From Ampelomyces quisqualis (lineage: Eukaryota > Ascomycota > Dothideomycetes > Pleosporales > Phaeosphaeriaceae): 64,000 nucleotides of DNA. The stretch spans positions 3,162,001 through 3,226,000 of the forward strand of contig JAGTXZ010000005.1 in NCBI GenBank assembly GCA_018398575.1. Direction: 5' to 3'. Shown here one piece after another: positions 10,418 through 23,035 of the stretch (the stretch's first letter is position 1; each line of letters opens with the position of its first letter). The position numbers were made by a program, and so were the translations under genes. The notes under the pieces are model-generated. The model saw nothing but the letters and a program-made list of their open reading frames with translations, ran no database searches and was not told where the DNA came from.

Positions 10418-12004
10418 ATGAGCATGCCAAAGCTCCCACAGTCAGCAGTCGGCGCCAGCGAGATCGAAGGGGCCACGACCGGTATGAGCGATGTGAGCAT
10501 TGCTTCAGGGAGTGCTGTTGAGAACGAGGCTGCCGACAATAGCGAGTCTTCGACCAAATTGGCCAAGAAGAAGAAGAAGAAGAGTCGCGCGGACCGCCGT
10601 CGTGTCGTCAAAGGCAAGGGCAAGGAGGTGATGCAGCAGCAAGATGACGAAGTCGAGGTAGACGACGTCCAAGATTCAGCCAGCGTTGCATCTTCAAGCA
10701 CACTCTCAGCAGGCACAGTTGCCACGCAGATCCTCGATGAGCCATACCAGCCCGGAGGATCGTCACAGCCCCGGGCGACTACTACCACGGCACCTGTATT
10801 GGACACCGTTCCCGTGCTCCCTCACTACGAACATCGACGGGTCCCCGGCCACGTTGGCGATGGCGTCCTAAGACATGGCATATTCGCTACCCAAGACATC
10901 CCCGCCGGTACTCGCATCATCTACGAAGCACCTCTACTCACCCTCTCAACTCCAAGCAGCAACCCCACTGTCCTAATGCCAGCCTTCCGCGGACTCAACC
11001 GTGAAGAGCAAGATATGATTTACAATTTATACCCCATCCGATCCACCGTGACCCAGGATCTCATCGACATGGCCGCCATGATCCGCCAGCATCTTCCCCG
11101 CTTCTGCGAGCTCTGCAACACCCCTGCTGCCACCATCACCCAAGCTGCCAAAGAGGAATTCGAGCAGCTCGCCCTCGAACTCTCAGAGGTATGCGAAACA
11201 TTCCGCGTCACAGCCCGCTGGGAAGCCCACTCCCAGCCCATCTCCCCGCTCCCCTCGAACAACCGTCCAGCCGCAGACATGCCCGTCTCCGGCCTCTTCC
11301 CCTGCACCGCCCTCCTGCGGCACTCCTGCGTGCCCAACGCCCACAAACACTACAACCCCATGACGCGCAAAATGAGCGTCCAAGCCACACAGGACGTCGC
11401 AGCCGGGCAGGAACTCACGCTCTCGCAACTCAAAGACACCTACTTCTCCGACGCCACCACGCGGCAATTCTACCTGCAGCAGGACTTGAGCATCACCTGC
11501 GAGTGCGCCGCGTGCACAGGCCGCCACGTCGCGATGCACGATACTGCGCGGCTGCATGCGCGCGCCTGTCGCGAAGAATTGCACACGATTATGGTGGGGC
11601 TGCCCGGCGTGGATTTCCAGACGTTTGGCGCTGATCTGTGTCTCGACGAGGAGCCGCATCGGGATGGCTTGAAGGCCATTGAGGCTGTGATTGCGCGGTT
11701 GCTTGGCGCGCTGCGGACGACGGGCTGTTTGGGTCCGGAGTCTATGCGCTGGCTTGTTGCGCTGGTTACTCGGGTGTTGCCGCGTGCTGCGCAGGGTTTG
11801 GGCGAGGCGGAGCGGATTCGCGCGTGGAAGCAGATTCTGCTTCATGCGCAGAGGTGTGTGGAGATAGGGGTGAGGTGTTTGGGCAGGGATGTGGATATGG
11901 TGGGGAGATTTGAGGAGATGGTGAAGGTGATTGTGGGCCTGGTGGAGAGGGCGGAGGAGAGGATGAAGGTGTTGAGGGAGAGTAGGGAGAGGCTGGGGCT
12001 GTGA
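10418..12004 (+). CDS. SET-domain protein (SMYD/SET5-like fungal family)
   Basis: A single-exon frame of 528 residues is preceded by a CT-rich leader. Residues 47-72 form a Lys/Arg-rich block (TKLAKKKKKKSRADRRR), a likely nuclear or nucleolar signal. The SET domain begins near residue 149 with GVLRHGIFATQDIPAGTRII. It contains the split-domain insert with CELCNTP (about 231) and the cofactor-binding RHSCVPNAHKHYN (about 304), and it ends at a post-SET-like cysteine cluster CECAACTGRH (about 361). The remaining 160 residues look helical. Such proteins methylate lysines on histones or other proteins. At the usual catalytic-tyrosine position after the ELTLS strand the sequence reads SQL, so Gln replaces the expected Tyr and activity is uncertain. 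The substrate is unknown. Confidence 0.88.
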   Translation: MSMPKLPQSAVGASEIEGATTGMSDVSIASGSAVENEAADNSESSTKLAKKKKKKSRADRRRVVKGKGKEVMQQQDDEVEVDDVQDSASVASSSTLSAGTVATQILDEPYQPGGSSQPRATTTTAPVLDTVPVLPHYEHRRVPGHVGDGVLRHGIFATQDIPAGTRIIYEAPLLTLSTPSSNPTVLMPAFRGLNREEQDMIYNLYPIRSTVTQDLIDMAAMIRQHLPRFCELCNTPAATITQAAKEEFEQLALELSEVCETFRVTARWEAHSQPISPLPSNNRPAADMPVSGLFPCTALLRHSCVPNAHKHYNPMTRKMSVQATQDVAAGQELTLSQLKDTYFSDATTRQFYLQQDLSITCECAACTGRHVAMHDTARLHARACREELHTIMVGLPGVDFQTFGADLCLDEEPHRDGLKAIEAVIARLLGALRTTGCLGPESMRWLVALVTRVLPRAAQGLGEAERIRAWKQILLHAQRCVEIGVRCLGRDVDMVGRFEEMVKVIVGLVERAEERMKVLRESRERLGL

Positions 12005-13850
12005 GTGGTAGGGAGTGGATGGAGGAGTAGATGGAGGTTTTGGTGGGGACGGGAGGAGGGGGTGGGGAGGATACGTATTGATTTGAGGAGAGGCAGGGGA
12101 TGTGTATAGTAGTGTATGTGCATATTCAAGTGGTTCTTTCTGACCGTTGCTCTCAACGTGCCGGAATGTATTGAGGCTTTTAGGCCATTGTATTTTGATT
12201 TTTCTGACCTCGTTAGAATGCGTGTATTTACACACAATAGTATGAGACATCCACTTGATCGGTCTATTTCTCAATCTTATGGAGATATACAGCCGCCGAA
12301 ATGTCCTATCTTGGCTTAATTCCTGGGAGACTAGACCAGTAGAGCTTCCAGGTTGCGATACCACATTTCGTTTCACTATCGTGGACTGCGGCTTGGAGCA
12401 TGGCAAGCCGAGGGTTTTTGGCTAATTATATCTCTGAATCAACCTGGGTGCTAGTGGCGCTGTAGCATATCTTGACGTGCATTGCCATCGGGACTGAAAT
12501 GGCTTGCCAACACCGATTCCAAGTCACAACCGCAACCAGACAGATACTGTCAGAGGTCGTTCCGCATCATCGAGTCCCAATTTTCGGCGCAGTCCCTGTA
12601 TTCTGGTTACCTTGACGAGCAGATTGCAGCTACATGATCAAATCACAATGGTAAATGGGAATTATACACTGAACAGTACACCGTTTCTGGGTCTTTCGGA
12701 CTGCATAGATCACGATACACACCTTTATGCATCGACCCGAATAGTAGTTTTACTGCGTTGCTACAACAATCACACACCATAGCCTGTCGTCCCGCTGAGG
12801 TGAAGTATAAAGTTCAAATGCGATACAAAAAAAGGTTACGAACCTTCTCACACCAGATAAGTGCTGCTGTGAAAACATTACAAGAAACTCAGGTGGCTGG
12901 ACTTGATCTCTGGGCCTGGGGCAAAAATTAATTGCGCAACATGACTGCTCTCGAGTATAACTAAGTTGTGAGAATCTCAAGTGCTTCATCAACGCTGATC
13001 TGAAGGCCTTGGCTAGTCCTACCCCTGACTAATCCTACGTTATTACTCCCTTCTATTTTACAATCTTGCTCGAATTCAATTGATTTCAATCCAGGCAAGC
13101 CCAAAACAGCAATGACTTCAAGGCTAGGGTCGACGATTCATTGAGTTGATTGTTCTGGATGACGCGTTGCGGCACTTGCGCAGAATACATTGACGAGAAG
13201 AGTTACTATGTGCAACTATTGGGCTCAATATACACTGATACTATGCAAACCGCCGTTTAGTTGGGTCCAGCAGCCGACTGCAGCGACATGATTTTCGATC
13301 GTTTGGCAGGATAGGTAGTGGAAAATGCCCTGTCTTTCGCGGAATATGTGTCCAAGCCATTTTCTCAGCATTGGTGCTCTTATGTTTAGGTTACACAAGA
13401 AGTGCAGTTGCTCACACAGTGGTCGCGCAGTAGGGTATGCCTGCTGCCTAATCTTTTTAAGGGGTTTATCACATGCCACGCACGCTTCCAGAAGCTCTAT
13501 TTCGATGTCAAAAAGGGCTCTGCCGAGTTTTTTCACTACAGTAGTTCCTGACAATTCTTGACTGCTTTGGACCTTACAAAGCTATCTTGACGGCATCAGG
13601 GCTCGAATCAAACCTTACTTTTTGTCGAGGCGAAAGAACATTTCGGCCTCGGATCAGAATGTCAGCTGCTCTGATCGGGTAGTAGTGAACAACCGGAAGT
13701 GTCAAGGCGCTGACTCTGAATTTTGCGCAAGAATCAGCTGGGTCTATACTGTTCCAGTGTTTGCAGCAAAAGACTGTATTTTTGGACAACAAATCCTTAG
13801 GATGAGATCTTTGCGTCTTCAAATGTAGCCTTATCCCTCAAATATTTTAT
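12005..13850. other. Intergenic between the SET gene and the AT-rich block
   Basis: No gene can be supported. Short frames on both strands near 13225-13822 have ordinary composition but no recognisable domain, start context or splice sites. Base composition falls gradually from the SET gene towards the RIP-affected block, whose left edge I place at about 13.85-14.0 kb. Confidence 0.45.
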
Positions 13851-15634
13851 CTGCGCAGAAAATTAGGTAGCGACTGCTTCTGTGTCTTTAAAGGTTACGG
13901 CAGCAATTCAACTTGAGCAAGACATACAGCTACTTCTTGCTATATGCAGAAAACAATTATGTTCCAGGTTTGCCTTCATAGATACCACACATAGCCGCCT
14001 GCTTAGATATACCTAATCTTACTTAGAACACTTGGATATAACATTTAATTTGTCTAATAGTAAACTTATTGTTAGCATCTTGATATCCTTACAAGGCAAA
14101 AAGAACACGCAAAGCTATCCTTAAGATGTTATGTTTTCTAATAACTTTAAAAAAACTCTGCGCTATAGAGCACATTATTAGTGTAGGTCTCTAGTCGTGT
14201 TTAATTGGTTATGCTTACCCTACGTAAATATGTCGCCTATAGTGTAATATAGTTAGATAAATATACTGCTAGCTTTCTATAGGTTAGTTAGTAGTACAGG
14301 ACAATAATATTTCTTACAGACACTAGACACATGTAATAGGCGGCGAAAGACGGTAAGTAAGATGCTATTATTGCTAGCCTTTCTAGGATTAGTTTTCCCT
14401 TTGTCTTTAAGCGTACGCAAAATAGCAAATATGTAATAATTAATGTTACTTATGTTATAGATTACGTCCTTGGTAAACTAGTGATATACAGAACGAAAAC
14501 TAGGTACATTAATACTAAAGACAGTATGTATAAACCTACGCAGTAGAGAGGACTAGGAATAGAGTACACTCTAGAAATAGTAGAATATATACCGTCGAGA
14601 CAAGCGCGTGTAGCAGCGTAAATCTACGTCTATCCGCTAAGATCCTTAGCTAGCGTCGAAAAATCTGCTGCAGAAGTAGGTTTAAGCAGGTAAGTTTCAA
14701 CTTTCGTCTTCCCGCTGTGTATGTCAAAGTCGGAGGTAAACGACAGAATTACTGGCATTCGGGGCTCTACAAGGCACACTGTTTCAAACAACTGTGCTTA
14801 GCAGTTGTTAGAATCCTAGGTATGCGAGAACTAGGAGTCTAGAGTACATAATTTAGCGTAGTTAGGAGCCTACGTGCTGTTTTGATATTACTCCGCTGCC
14901 CTACAGAGAAGACAAATCTGTTAATAACATTACCTTCTAAAGTTACAGTTTTTCGCTTGCGCCAGTGTAAAGCCTCTAAAAGCAATTGTTATTATAATTG
15001 TATACAATCGCGTGACCCGTCTATGTCAAACTACCTTACAATAATTGTTCTCGTCCGCGCACTAACATTCAGCCGCTTCTTGCTCTCTACTATTAATAAA
15101 TATCTATTCCTGTCTCTTAGTAAAGCTCTTAACATGTCTCTTTTTTGTAAGAACTATATGTCTATACACTGCGATCTAAAACAAACAGCCTTAGACTTCT
15201 TACAGCTATCCTTCCTACGTGTAGTCCGCTGGTGCCTTTTAAGATCCTTGTTTAGATGTAACATTAGACAGCAACTCTTATACGCAAAGCAACGTATATA
15301 CTTACAGTAGATATTTTCTAGTAAGTAATAGAGCACTAATTAATTAAGAGAGAACGCAAAGCAAAGATACTTAGTACTTACCTTAACTATCTCTATATTT
15401 AGGATCCTATACTACACTTACTAAATAACTATATTTCTAACTCTCTTTCTAGTAATCTTTTGTTACGCTAACTTCTTCTTATAGATACAACCTGTTTGTC
15501 CTTAGCCTACTATTATTTTCTATAGTCTATTCTTTTACTTTATTCTACTAGCGTACGCGTCTAAACCTACCTATCTCTAAGTCTATCTATAACCTTAGGC
15601 ACTAATTCTACGCCTTCTTTTACGCCTTCTTATA
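13851..15634. other. RIP-mutated sequence left of element 0, unresolved
   Basis: This has the same mutational signature as the block but lies outside the left LTR of element 0. It is therefore part of the older sequence into which element 0 jumped, and it resumes at 57446. I could not identify LTRs, terminal repeats or a polymerase. Short repeats of TACGCCTTCTT flank the insertion point. Confidence 0.5.
14880..15320 (-). pseudogene. Coding-like remnant with Cys/His-rich pattern, low confidence
   Basis: The minus strand reads through about 145 codons with very few stops and gives a basic protein with scattered Cys/His pairs near its start (CFAYKSCC, then HLNKDLKRHQRTTRRK), recalling degraded C2H2 zinc fingers. 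The plus strand of the same stretch is also open for 142 codons, so the strand is not certain. This is odd in a region where stops appear every few codons. No family can be assigned. Confidence 0.25.
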
Positions 15635-15909
15635 TGTAAGGGAGCTAACTCTAAGAGTAGCTGCTAAGGTATAAAGGTTGTAAATTTAATACCTATAGCT
15701 AATACTAGGTCCTAAGGGTTTTATAGTAGCTATCTAGACTCTAATAGTTCTAGTCTAGAGTAGTGTTTAGGTTCTAGTCTAGAGCAGGATTTTAGTTCTA
15801 GGCTCTAGACCTTTTAAGGCGTTCTAGTGCAAAAGGTGCTGCGCCTTTCTGTTCTAGAACCTAAAGTTTTTATATAACTAAAAGATTTTCTAAGTAGTAG
15901 CCTATTATA
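15635..15909 (-). repeat. Element 0 3' LTR
   Basis: This 275-bp direct repeat aligns end to end with 57166-57440. It starts TGTAAGGGAGCTAACTC against TGTAAAGAAGCTAACTC in the partner, G-to-A differences expected from RIP. Its last bases are CTATTATA where the partner has CTATTACA. Confidence 0.93.
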
Positions 15910-16309
15910 GTATCTCTCTACTTTAGCGCTAGCGTAAGTAGGCTGCGCGTTGCACTAAGATAAAAATGACGCTATTTAGAATAATAGTTTTGTATCTTTA
16001 ACTTTCTTTTTAGATAAGATGTATACTATTTTAAGCCTTATATTCTATATTATAACTTACTCTATACTTCTTATAGCGCTTTAGCGCACTTTCTATATTA
16101 CTTTATTATTCTCTATAATACTATTATCTCTATACGCTTCTTCTAAGAAGTGTACTTATAGTAAAAGTTCTACTATAGTAAGTCTAACTTGTTTAGCAGT
16201 GTCTATCTATATTACTAATAGTAATAGAAACTAGCTAATATTATTGTTAAGAGCGCGCTTAATCTGCTATACTATCTAGTTTACACTATTTAGTAGCTTA
16301 AGAGTAAAG

Positions 16310-16860
16310 ACTAAGAGTGTAAGATTACTTCTATAGAGTTAACTTACTCTAGCTATAAGGTTAAGTATATTACTTATAGGCCTATAAGTTATTTTAGTAT
16401 TTCTAATTTACCTAGGCCTATTCTTATTACTTCTTAGGTGCTAGACGTCCTTAAGATTGCAGTTATCTTGCTTTGCAACGCTTTAGCTATAGACCTTAAG
16501 CTTAAGAAGTTATTAACTAAGTATTCTATAGCTAGTCTATACTCTAGTTTTGTTAAGAAGTTACAGGCTACCTAGGCAAAGTTATATAAGAATAATAAGT
16601 CTAGCTACTAGAGGCCTATACGTAAGGTTACAGAACTTAATACGCTAGTTAATATCTGTAGCCTTCTCTAGCAGGTTATAGCTAAGTAAGATTATCTTAA
16701 GAAGCGCGTTACAACTCTTATAGACGCAGTTTATTAGGTTAAGAAGCATATAAGTTTTTTTACCTCCTCTTATAGTCTAAATAATATTCTAGTAATATTT
16801 TTCTTTAGACTTATAAGGCAATATACTAAATTGCTAACTTAGGTTTTTAGATAAGCTAGG
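16310..16860 (+). pseudogene. Possible accessory frame of element 0, antisense to its pol
   Basis: Between the end of pol and the 3' LTR the plus strand, opposite to pol, reads as a coherent coding-like frame if TAG is read through. It has a helical, leucine- and lysine-rich character around LKIAVILLCNALAIDLKLKK (near 16450-16515). No domain is recognised. It parallels the antisense frames found at the same relative place in the other two Gypsy families, but it is the weakest of the three. Confidence 0.35.
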
Positions 16861-17899
16861 CTAATATTCTACTCTAAGATAGTAACGCAGTTATCTACTA
16901 CTTTAACGTAATTAGTTTTTAGGTATAAAGCGTCTAGCCTTACTCTTCTAAGAATACTATTATTACTTCTAATAAATTGCTTACGCTTAAGTATAAGGCT
17001 TGTTTCTAAGTTAATACTAATTGCAAGAGTAGCTACCTTAATTTATAGTGTTCTTTAGTATAGCGTATCTTTAGCGTTAGTAGGTAGTATTTTTGTAGTA
17101 ATAGAATATTCTACTATAGCAACTATTTCTTATTTTCTTATTATAACTAACTTTTCTTTTTATACTACTGCATTTTGCTATTTACTAGAATATCTAAGTC
17201 TATACTTATAATTTCTTCTAGAGTTCTTTTAACGTTATATTTCTTTCTTGCTTTGTTCTATCTAGTTTTTCTCTGTCTAGCTTAGTCTAGCCCTTAAATT
17301 CTAGCGTCCTTTAGCTAACTCTCTTATCTTACTCTATATCTAAGCTAGAGTTATAGTCTAACTCTTAGTAGAATAGCTGTAGTAGTAGCTAACTTACTAC
17401 TTTCTCTTCTAGTAATTTACTTTATTATAGGTTGCTTTCTTATATATTACTTATTTCTAAAGGCTTCTAGTACTATTCTTCTTTAAGTTAAGCTTAAGAC
17501 TATAGTAGTAACTATTATTTACTTAGTTCTTTAACTTACTTTTACTTAACCTCCTTTAAGAAATATCCTAACAATAGATTCTTGTTCTAGTCTAGACTCT
17601 ACTCCTAGAGTTCTAGCGCAGGTCTATTTTAAAGAAGTTGCGTTAGTGCTCTAGATCTTCTAATATCTAGAGTCTAGGCTTAGGTTAGAATCTAAATATT
17701 TATAAAACATTTTCCTAGTCCTTTATGTAGCTTACGCCTAACTTTTCTCTCTCTTCTTCTTTTTTTGTCTACTTCTATAGGTAGTTTAGGCTGTCTATTA
17801 GGGCTCTTCTTCTAGAGGCTTCTTAAGTATACTATTATTATTCTTGTTTTCTACTTACGTTTTGTCTAGCTACTGCTATAGAGCTGTAGTGTTCTTTAC

Positions 17900-20800
17900 G
17901 TTCTTCTTAGGTTCCTATATAGGTTCTGCGTAACTAGTCTATTTAACTAAGTACTAAATTTACGTTCTATAGCCTTATCTCCTTTAGTAGTCTGCTATAA
18001 TTTCTTTAATCTAGTACTTTTTACTATTAGCGTTATTATAGTTAATTACTACATCTAGTTACTAGTTGTTAGACTTTTAATATAAGAGTAGGTTCCTGCT
18101 GTTAGGTTTTAGGCAGTCTACGTAGAATCTAAGGTAGACTCTAAAAGAAGTACTTAGTTCTACTATATATAGGGAAATAATTCTTGTAATAGTATATTTC
18201 TTATTCTTCTAATCTAGCTTCTTTAAAGGCTACTTGTTAGATATAAAAGCTCTATATTATAGCTAAACTTTAACTCCTACTTTATATTCTAGAGATTCTT
18301 ATTAATAGTAGTTAGCTTATTATTTCTATTCTTGTTATACCTCTACTATCCTTACTTATACGTAGTTAACAGTGTTTTTAAACTTGTCTACTAGAGCCTT
18401 TACTACAGCTATTTTATTCTTTCTAGCTTCTCTTTAACTATAGAGGTTCTAAATTTTACTTGTCTAAAGTAGGTCTATGTTATAGCTATGCTATAGGAAG
18501 AATAGGCTTACGCTAGTAGAAGCTAAGTTTCTACTAGTAATAGCTATTTAAGCTACTAGGCACAAAGAGGCCTAGTTAGTCTAGTCCTAGTTTACAAAGG
18601 CCTGCAAGTAAGCCTCTACTATACTATTTATTCTTTCTATAGCTCTATTACTTTGTAGGTAGTAAGTAGTAGATATCTATCTTTAAATTTCTAAATCTTT
18701 ATATAGCGTCTTCTAGAATTAGCTAGTAAATTGTAACTTTCTATCTAAAATAATAGTATTAGAAAGCTAGTAGTACGCTATAACCTTTTTAAGAAACGCT
18801 ATTACTATAGTCTATACTTTAAGATTAGAGAGTAGTGCTAGGACTAAATCTTTACTTAGCCTATCTGTTACAACTATTAAGTAGCGTATACCCTAGCTCT
18901 ATAAGAGTCTAATAATAAAGTCTATAGACAATTCCTTCTAGATTTAGTGTAAAAGTAAGAGTAGTTAGAGTAGTTTCTATTTTAGTTTCCTCTAAGGTTT
19001 AGTTTAGCTACATGTTATATAGTTTTGTATATACTACCTAATACTTAATAATATGCTAGACTAAAAGTAATTCTAGGCAAGTATAGTATAGGTATTTTCT
19101 CTTTCTAGGTATCTAGTAAGTAGAGAGTTATAGTTGTTGCTAATAATCTTAGTTCTTAGTGCTTTGTTATAGAATACTTATTTTTACTCTTAATAGAGTA
19201 GCTAATTGTAGTTATCTAACGTGCACTCTGTAAGAGATACTTTAAGGCTAAGTTTAGAAGAAAATTTTTTCTATTCTAGTTAGATAGCTTTTTATACCTT
19301 TATATAGGCTTTGTTATTAAAAGTTACTAGGTCCTATATCTACTTAATATTGTTATGTTAAGCTAGGCCTTCTCTTAACAGACTAGAGAGCTACTTCTAT
19401 CTCTTCTAACCTAGAAGACGTTCTGTCTTTTTCCTAGGAGCGTTTACTCTACTATTATCTTTGTCTATAAGTATATTCTTAGAGTTCTTTACCTACTAGC
19501 GTTGCTTAGGGTGCCTATTACTCTACGCCTCTTACAAGTTCTAGATACTAAGAAATTAAGTACTCTTTTTATTAGTTGCTCTATTAGGTTTGTAGGTAGA
19601 GACTAAGAGTTAGAACGTTTGTAATTATAATTGTTTATTAGCTCTACTTTGTAGAAGGTCTTGTTTCTTTCTTAACAAGGTATTAGCCTTGCTATTTACG
19701 CTACTAAGTTAATATTAGAAGGTTATATTAAAGAGGCTAAGAAACTCTACCTATTATACATACTACTCTATTAATAGGCGTATTATTGCAAAGTACTCTA
19801 AGTTCTTATAATTAGTTAACATAGTAAAGTATTCTATGCGTTAGAGCTTAGTTTTTTATTACTTAAGGCACTTAATTACTACTAATAGCTTTTTATTATG
19901 TATAGTATAGTTAACCTTAGCTGTGTTATTCTTAGAAGAGTAGTAAGCTACTACTTAGAGTAGTCTATCTCTTTTGTACTAGAATAGTACTCTACCTGTT
20001 AACTATTCTAAAGCGTTACATTTAACTATAGTCTTAAGGTCTGCGTTAAAGTTTACTAACAATAGTTCTGCAATAAAGGCCTTCTTAAGCCTCTAAAATA
20101 TAGATTCTTACTTTATCTCCTATTTAAAGTTTACGTTCTTTTTAGTAAGTTATATAAGAGGTGTAGCTAGTTCTAAAAAGTTCTTAATAAACTAATAGTA
20201 GAAGTTAGCAAATCTAATAAAGCTACGTACCTTCTTTATAGTTTTTAGTAGCTTCTAAGACTTAATAGCTTTAACCTTTTTAGAGTCTATACTTATTACT
20301 TTTTTAGCTTTAATAATAAACTTAAGGTATTTTGTCTTCTTTACTCTAAACTTGCTCTTTCCTATGTTAAGATATAGTTCTATAGCACTAAGCTTTTATA
20401 CTACCTGTTTTACTTTCTCTTTATAGTCTAATTTAAAACTACTAGTATAGATAAGCATATTATTAATATAGGTAGAGTAGAAGTTATTAAGGTATTCTTA
20501 GAAAGTCTAGTTAATATAGCGCTAAAAGGTACTTAGAGCGTTTATAAGTCTAAAAGGTATTACTAGCTACTTATATAGGCTAAAATGCGTCTAGAAGGCT
20601 GTTTTCTACTTATTACCTTCTACTATCCTAATTTTGTAGAACGCCTAGATAACGTTAACTTTTGTAAACTACTTAGCCTCTAAGATCTAGGCTAGTATTT
20701 TATGTATAAGAGGCAGAAGGTACTAGTCTTTTCTTGTAATAGTATTTAGGGCATAATAGTCTACGCAAAACTAGAGACTTTTGCCTAGTTTCTTTATAAA

Positions 20801-22700
20801 TAAAACAAGCGCTAAAGCGCTAGAATAACTTACTTAAATGAAACCTTTGTCTAAGTATAATATAAGTTCCTTACATAGTACTAGAAGTTTCTTCTAAGAT
20901 ATACTATAGAGTAGTCTCTAGGAGACTTCTACTAGTTTCCTATCTTTCTTTATTAGTTCTATTAAGTAGTTAATAGAAGGTCCTTTCTATAAGAGTAAAA
21001 GATTAGCCTCTACCTATAGAAAGACTTTGTACTTATCCTTTAAGTATTCTAAAAGTACTTTTCTAGGATCTATAGCAACTTTTGTTTTTAGAGCTTTCTA
21101 AATATCTACTAGAGATGCTGCATATAGGCAGATAGACTTACTTTTCTATACTCTATTAATCTAGGCAGAGTATACTACTGCTATAATGTTTTAAAAGAAG
21201 AAAAGTTTTCTTTCTTCTTAGCTCTTTACTCTAGTCTTTATAGAGTAGATATACACTAACTTTTTTACTAGAGCTATAGTAATATTATACTAATCTATCT
21301 ATAGGTAGCCTAGTATTAGGTTATATTTATTATCCTTTTCTAACTTATAGGCTTAAATTGTTTCTTTGTGCCTATCTATGTTAACCCTTATCTTAACTGC
21401 TACGCTTATCTAGGTCTAGGCGCCTATAATGCCTATAATCTCTCTTAAAGTTACTTTTATATACTTTAACTTATTCTTTTAGACAAATTTTACTAAAGTA
21501 ATAGTATAAGTAAGGTAACCTATATTAATTAATGTAAATATAATTACTAATTTATTAACAATTATATATATAGTAATAGGTTTCCTATCTAGCTATCTTA
21601 TTTAGAATTGTTAAAATTTCTTCTTTTTCTCTAGTGTTAAATTATTGCACTCTTGTCTGCGCCTTTAAATAGAAGTTACTTATTTTCTAAGCTTATACTT
21701 TTAGAAGTGCTTTCTACTTTATTATCTAGTAGTTTAGCTAAAGTAATCTTAACTAGCTTTATAAGTAGAAATAAGTTACACTTGCTAGCGTAATGTCTAG
21801 ACTTACTATAGCGCAGGTATAAATTATTCTGCCTTCTATAAGACCTCTTCTCTTTTATAGCCTACTTTGCCTTTTTCTTATTATAGAAGGTCTTATTAGG
21901 CCTTTCTAAGTAGCCTTTTATAGGCTTCTAGTCTATAGGTTCTCTAGTGTAGCTTTTCCTCTTTAAGTAGTTACTGCTAAGTTTAGCTTAGAACAAATTT
22001 TCTTTAATAATTGCTACCTAGTCTATTAAGTTATAGATACTCTACTCTACTTAAGTATCTACTAAGATTATCTAGTTCTATAGATCCTGCTGTATAGTAT
22101 ATAAGTATCTTATTTTTAGATTTACTTTATTATCTTCTTTACCTATATTATAGGCTAGCCTTATAAATTTAGCGTTAAAGTTCTATAAGAAAGTTTTATT
22201 TTATTAGATTATTTAGAGCTTTCTTTAAGCTCTTTCTATGTATAGTTTGTCCCTAAATTAGTTATTAAAGAACTTCTATAGTTTAGGAGTAGGCTCTAAT
22301 AAGTTTTAAGTTATCTAGAATAAGGCTATATTTATAGCTATTTCCTTAAGGTAGTTAAAGATATATTCTATCTAAGGCCCTAAACTTACACTATTATACT
22401 CTAGTTTATACTTTATCTAAGTCTAGAATATATAATACTTTTTCTAGTCTCTACTAAAAGCTTCTAGGTCTAGAACTTTATAAGTTTTTTAGATAGGTAG
22501 GTTTTTAATAGGAGTTTCTAGGTAGCTAGAAAAGGTAGAGAGAGAAGACTAAGTTATAAGTCTTGCAACCTATTCCTGTAGTAATCTTATAAGCTCTGCT
22601 AGATTAGGCCTAGGTTCTACTAGAGCTTTCTCTTTATCTGTCTAAGATAGCCTTATATTACTTAGTTTCTACTATACTAACACGCTCTTTAGTTTGTTTA
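17900..22700 (-). pseudogene. Element 0 gag-pol remnant (Gypsy order: gag, RT, RNase H, integrase)
   Basis: Read from right to left on the minus strand with stops ignored. A decayed CCHC zinc knuckle lies near 21780-21830 (HYASKC survives and the first cysteines have become Tyr). Reverse transcriptase follows around 21000-20300, with FCVDYYALNTIT near 20770 and the catalytic box reading YINNML at about 20461-20472, where both Asp codons became Asn. The integrase zinc region (IRQYV...CSQTKPQRKLK) lies near 18970-19030. The RT-before-integrase order marks Ty3/Gypsy rather than Copia. Dozens of in-frame TAG/TAA codons abolish expression. Confidence 0.85.
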
Positions 22701-22707
22701 ACAATAA

Positions 22708-22989
22708 TATAAGGATGCTACAGCGTAGAGCTATTAGTTACGCGGTAATGCGCCTACGCTACTATAACACTACTCTAGCTATTATACGCGTAGAATGCGT
22801 ATAGCTGCCCTAGCGTCTTAACAGCGCTACGCTAGCGCAGACCTAGTGTATTCTAGTTGTAAAGATACGCATCTAGCTATATCTACAAAAGGGCAGTTCT
22901 GCACTAAAGCTATAGAATAGAAATTAACTTACTTCTACCTATACTACTATTATTATCTTGTAACTTTACTGCTATACAAACCTTTTATA
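22708..22989 (+). repeat. Element 1 5' LTR
   Basis: This 282-bp LTR starts TATAAGGATGC (ancestral TG decayed to TA) and ends CTTTTATA. It is colinear with three more copies in the window, differing by C/T and G/A changes. Confidence 0.93.
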
Positions 22990-23035
22990 GTTTTAATTTC
23001 TCTACCTTGCAAAAGAATAGTAGCCTAGTTACCTA

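Noticed and set aside
11183..12406. 407-codon minus-strand frame over the SET gene
   Set aside because: It lies antisense to a recognisable SET domain. Its His/Pro/Leu-rich composition is typical of the reverse of GC-rich coding sequence.
13225..13822. Two neighbouring minus-strand frames of 109 and 82 codons
   Set aside because: They are in different frames with no credible splice pair, no domain, and opposing plus-strand frames of similar length. Possibly an old decayed gene, but not supportable.
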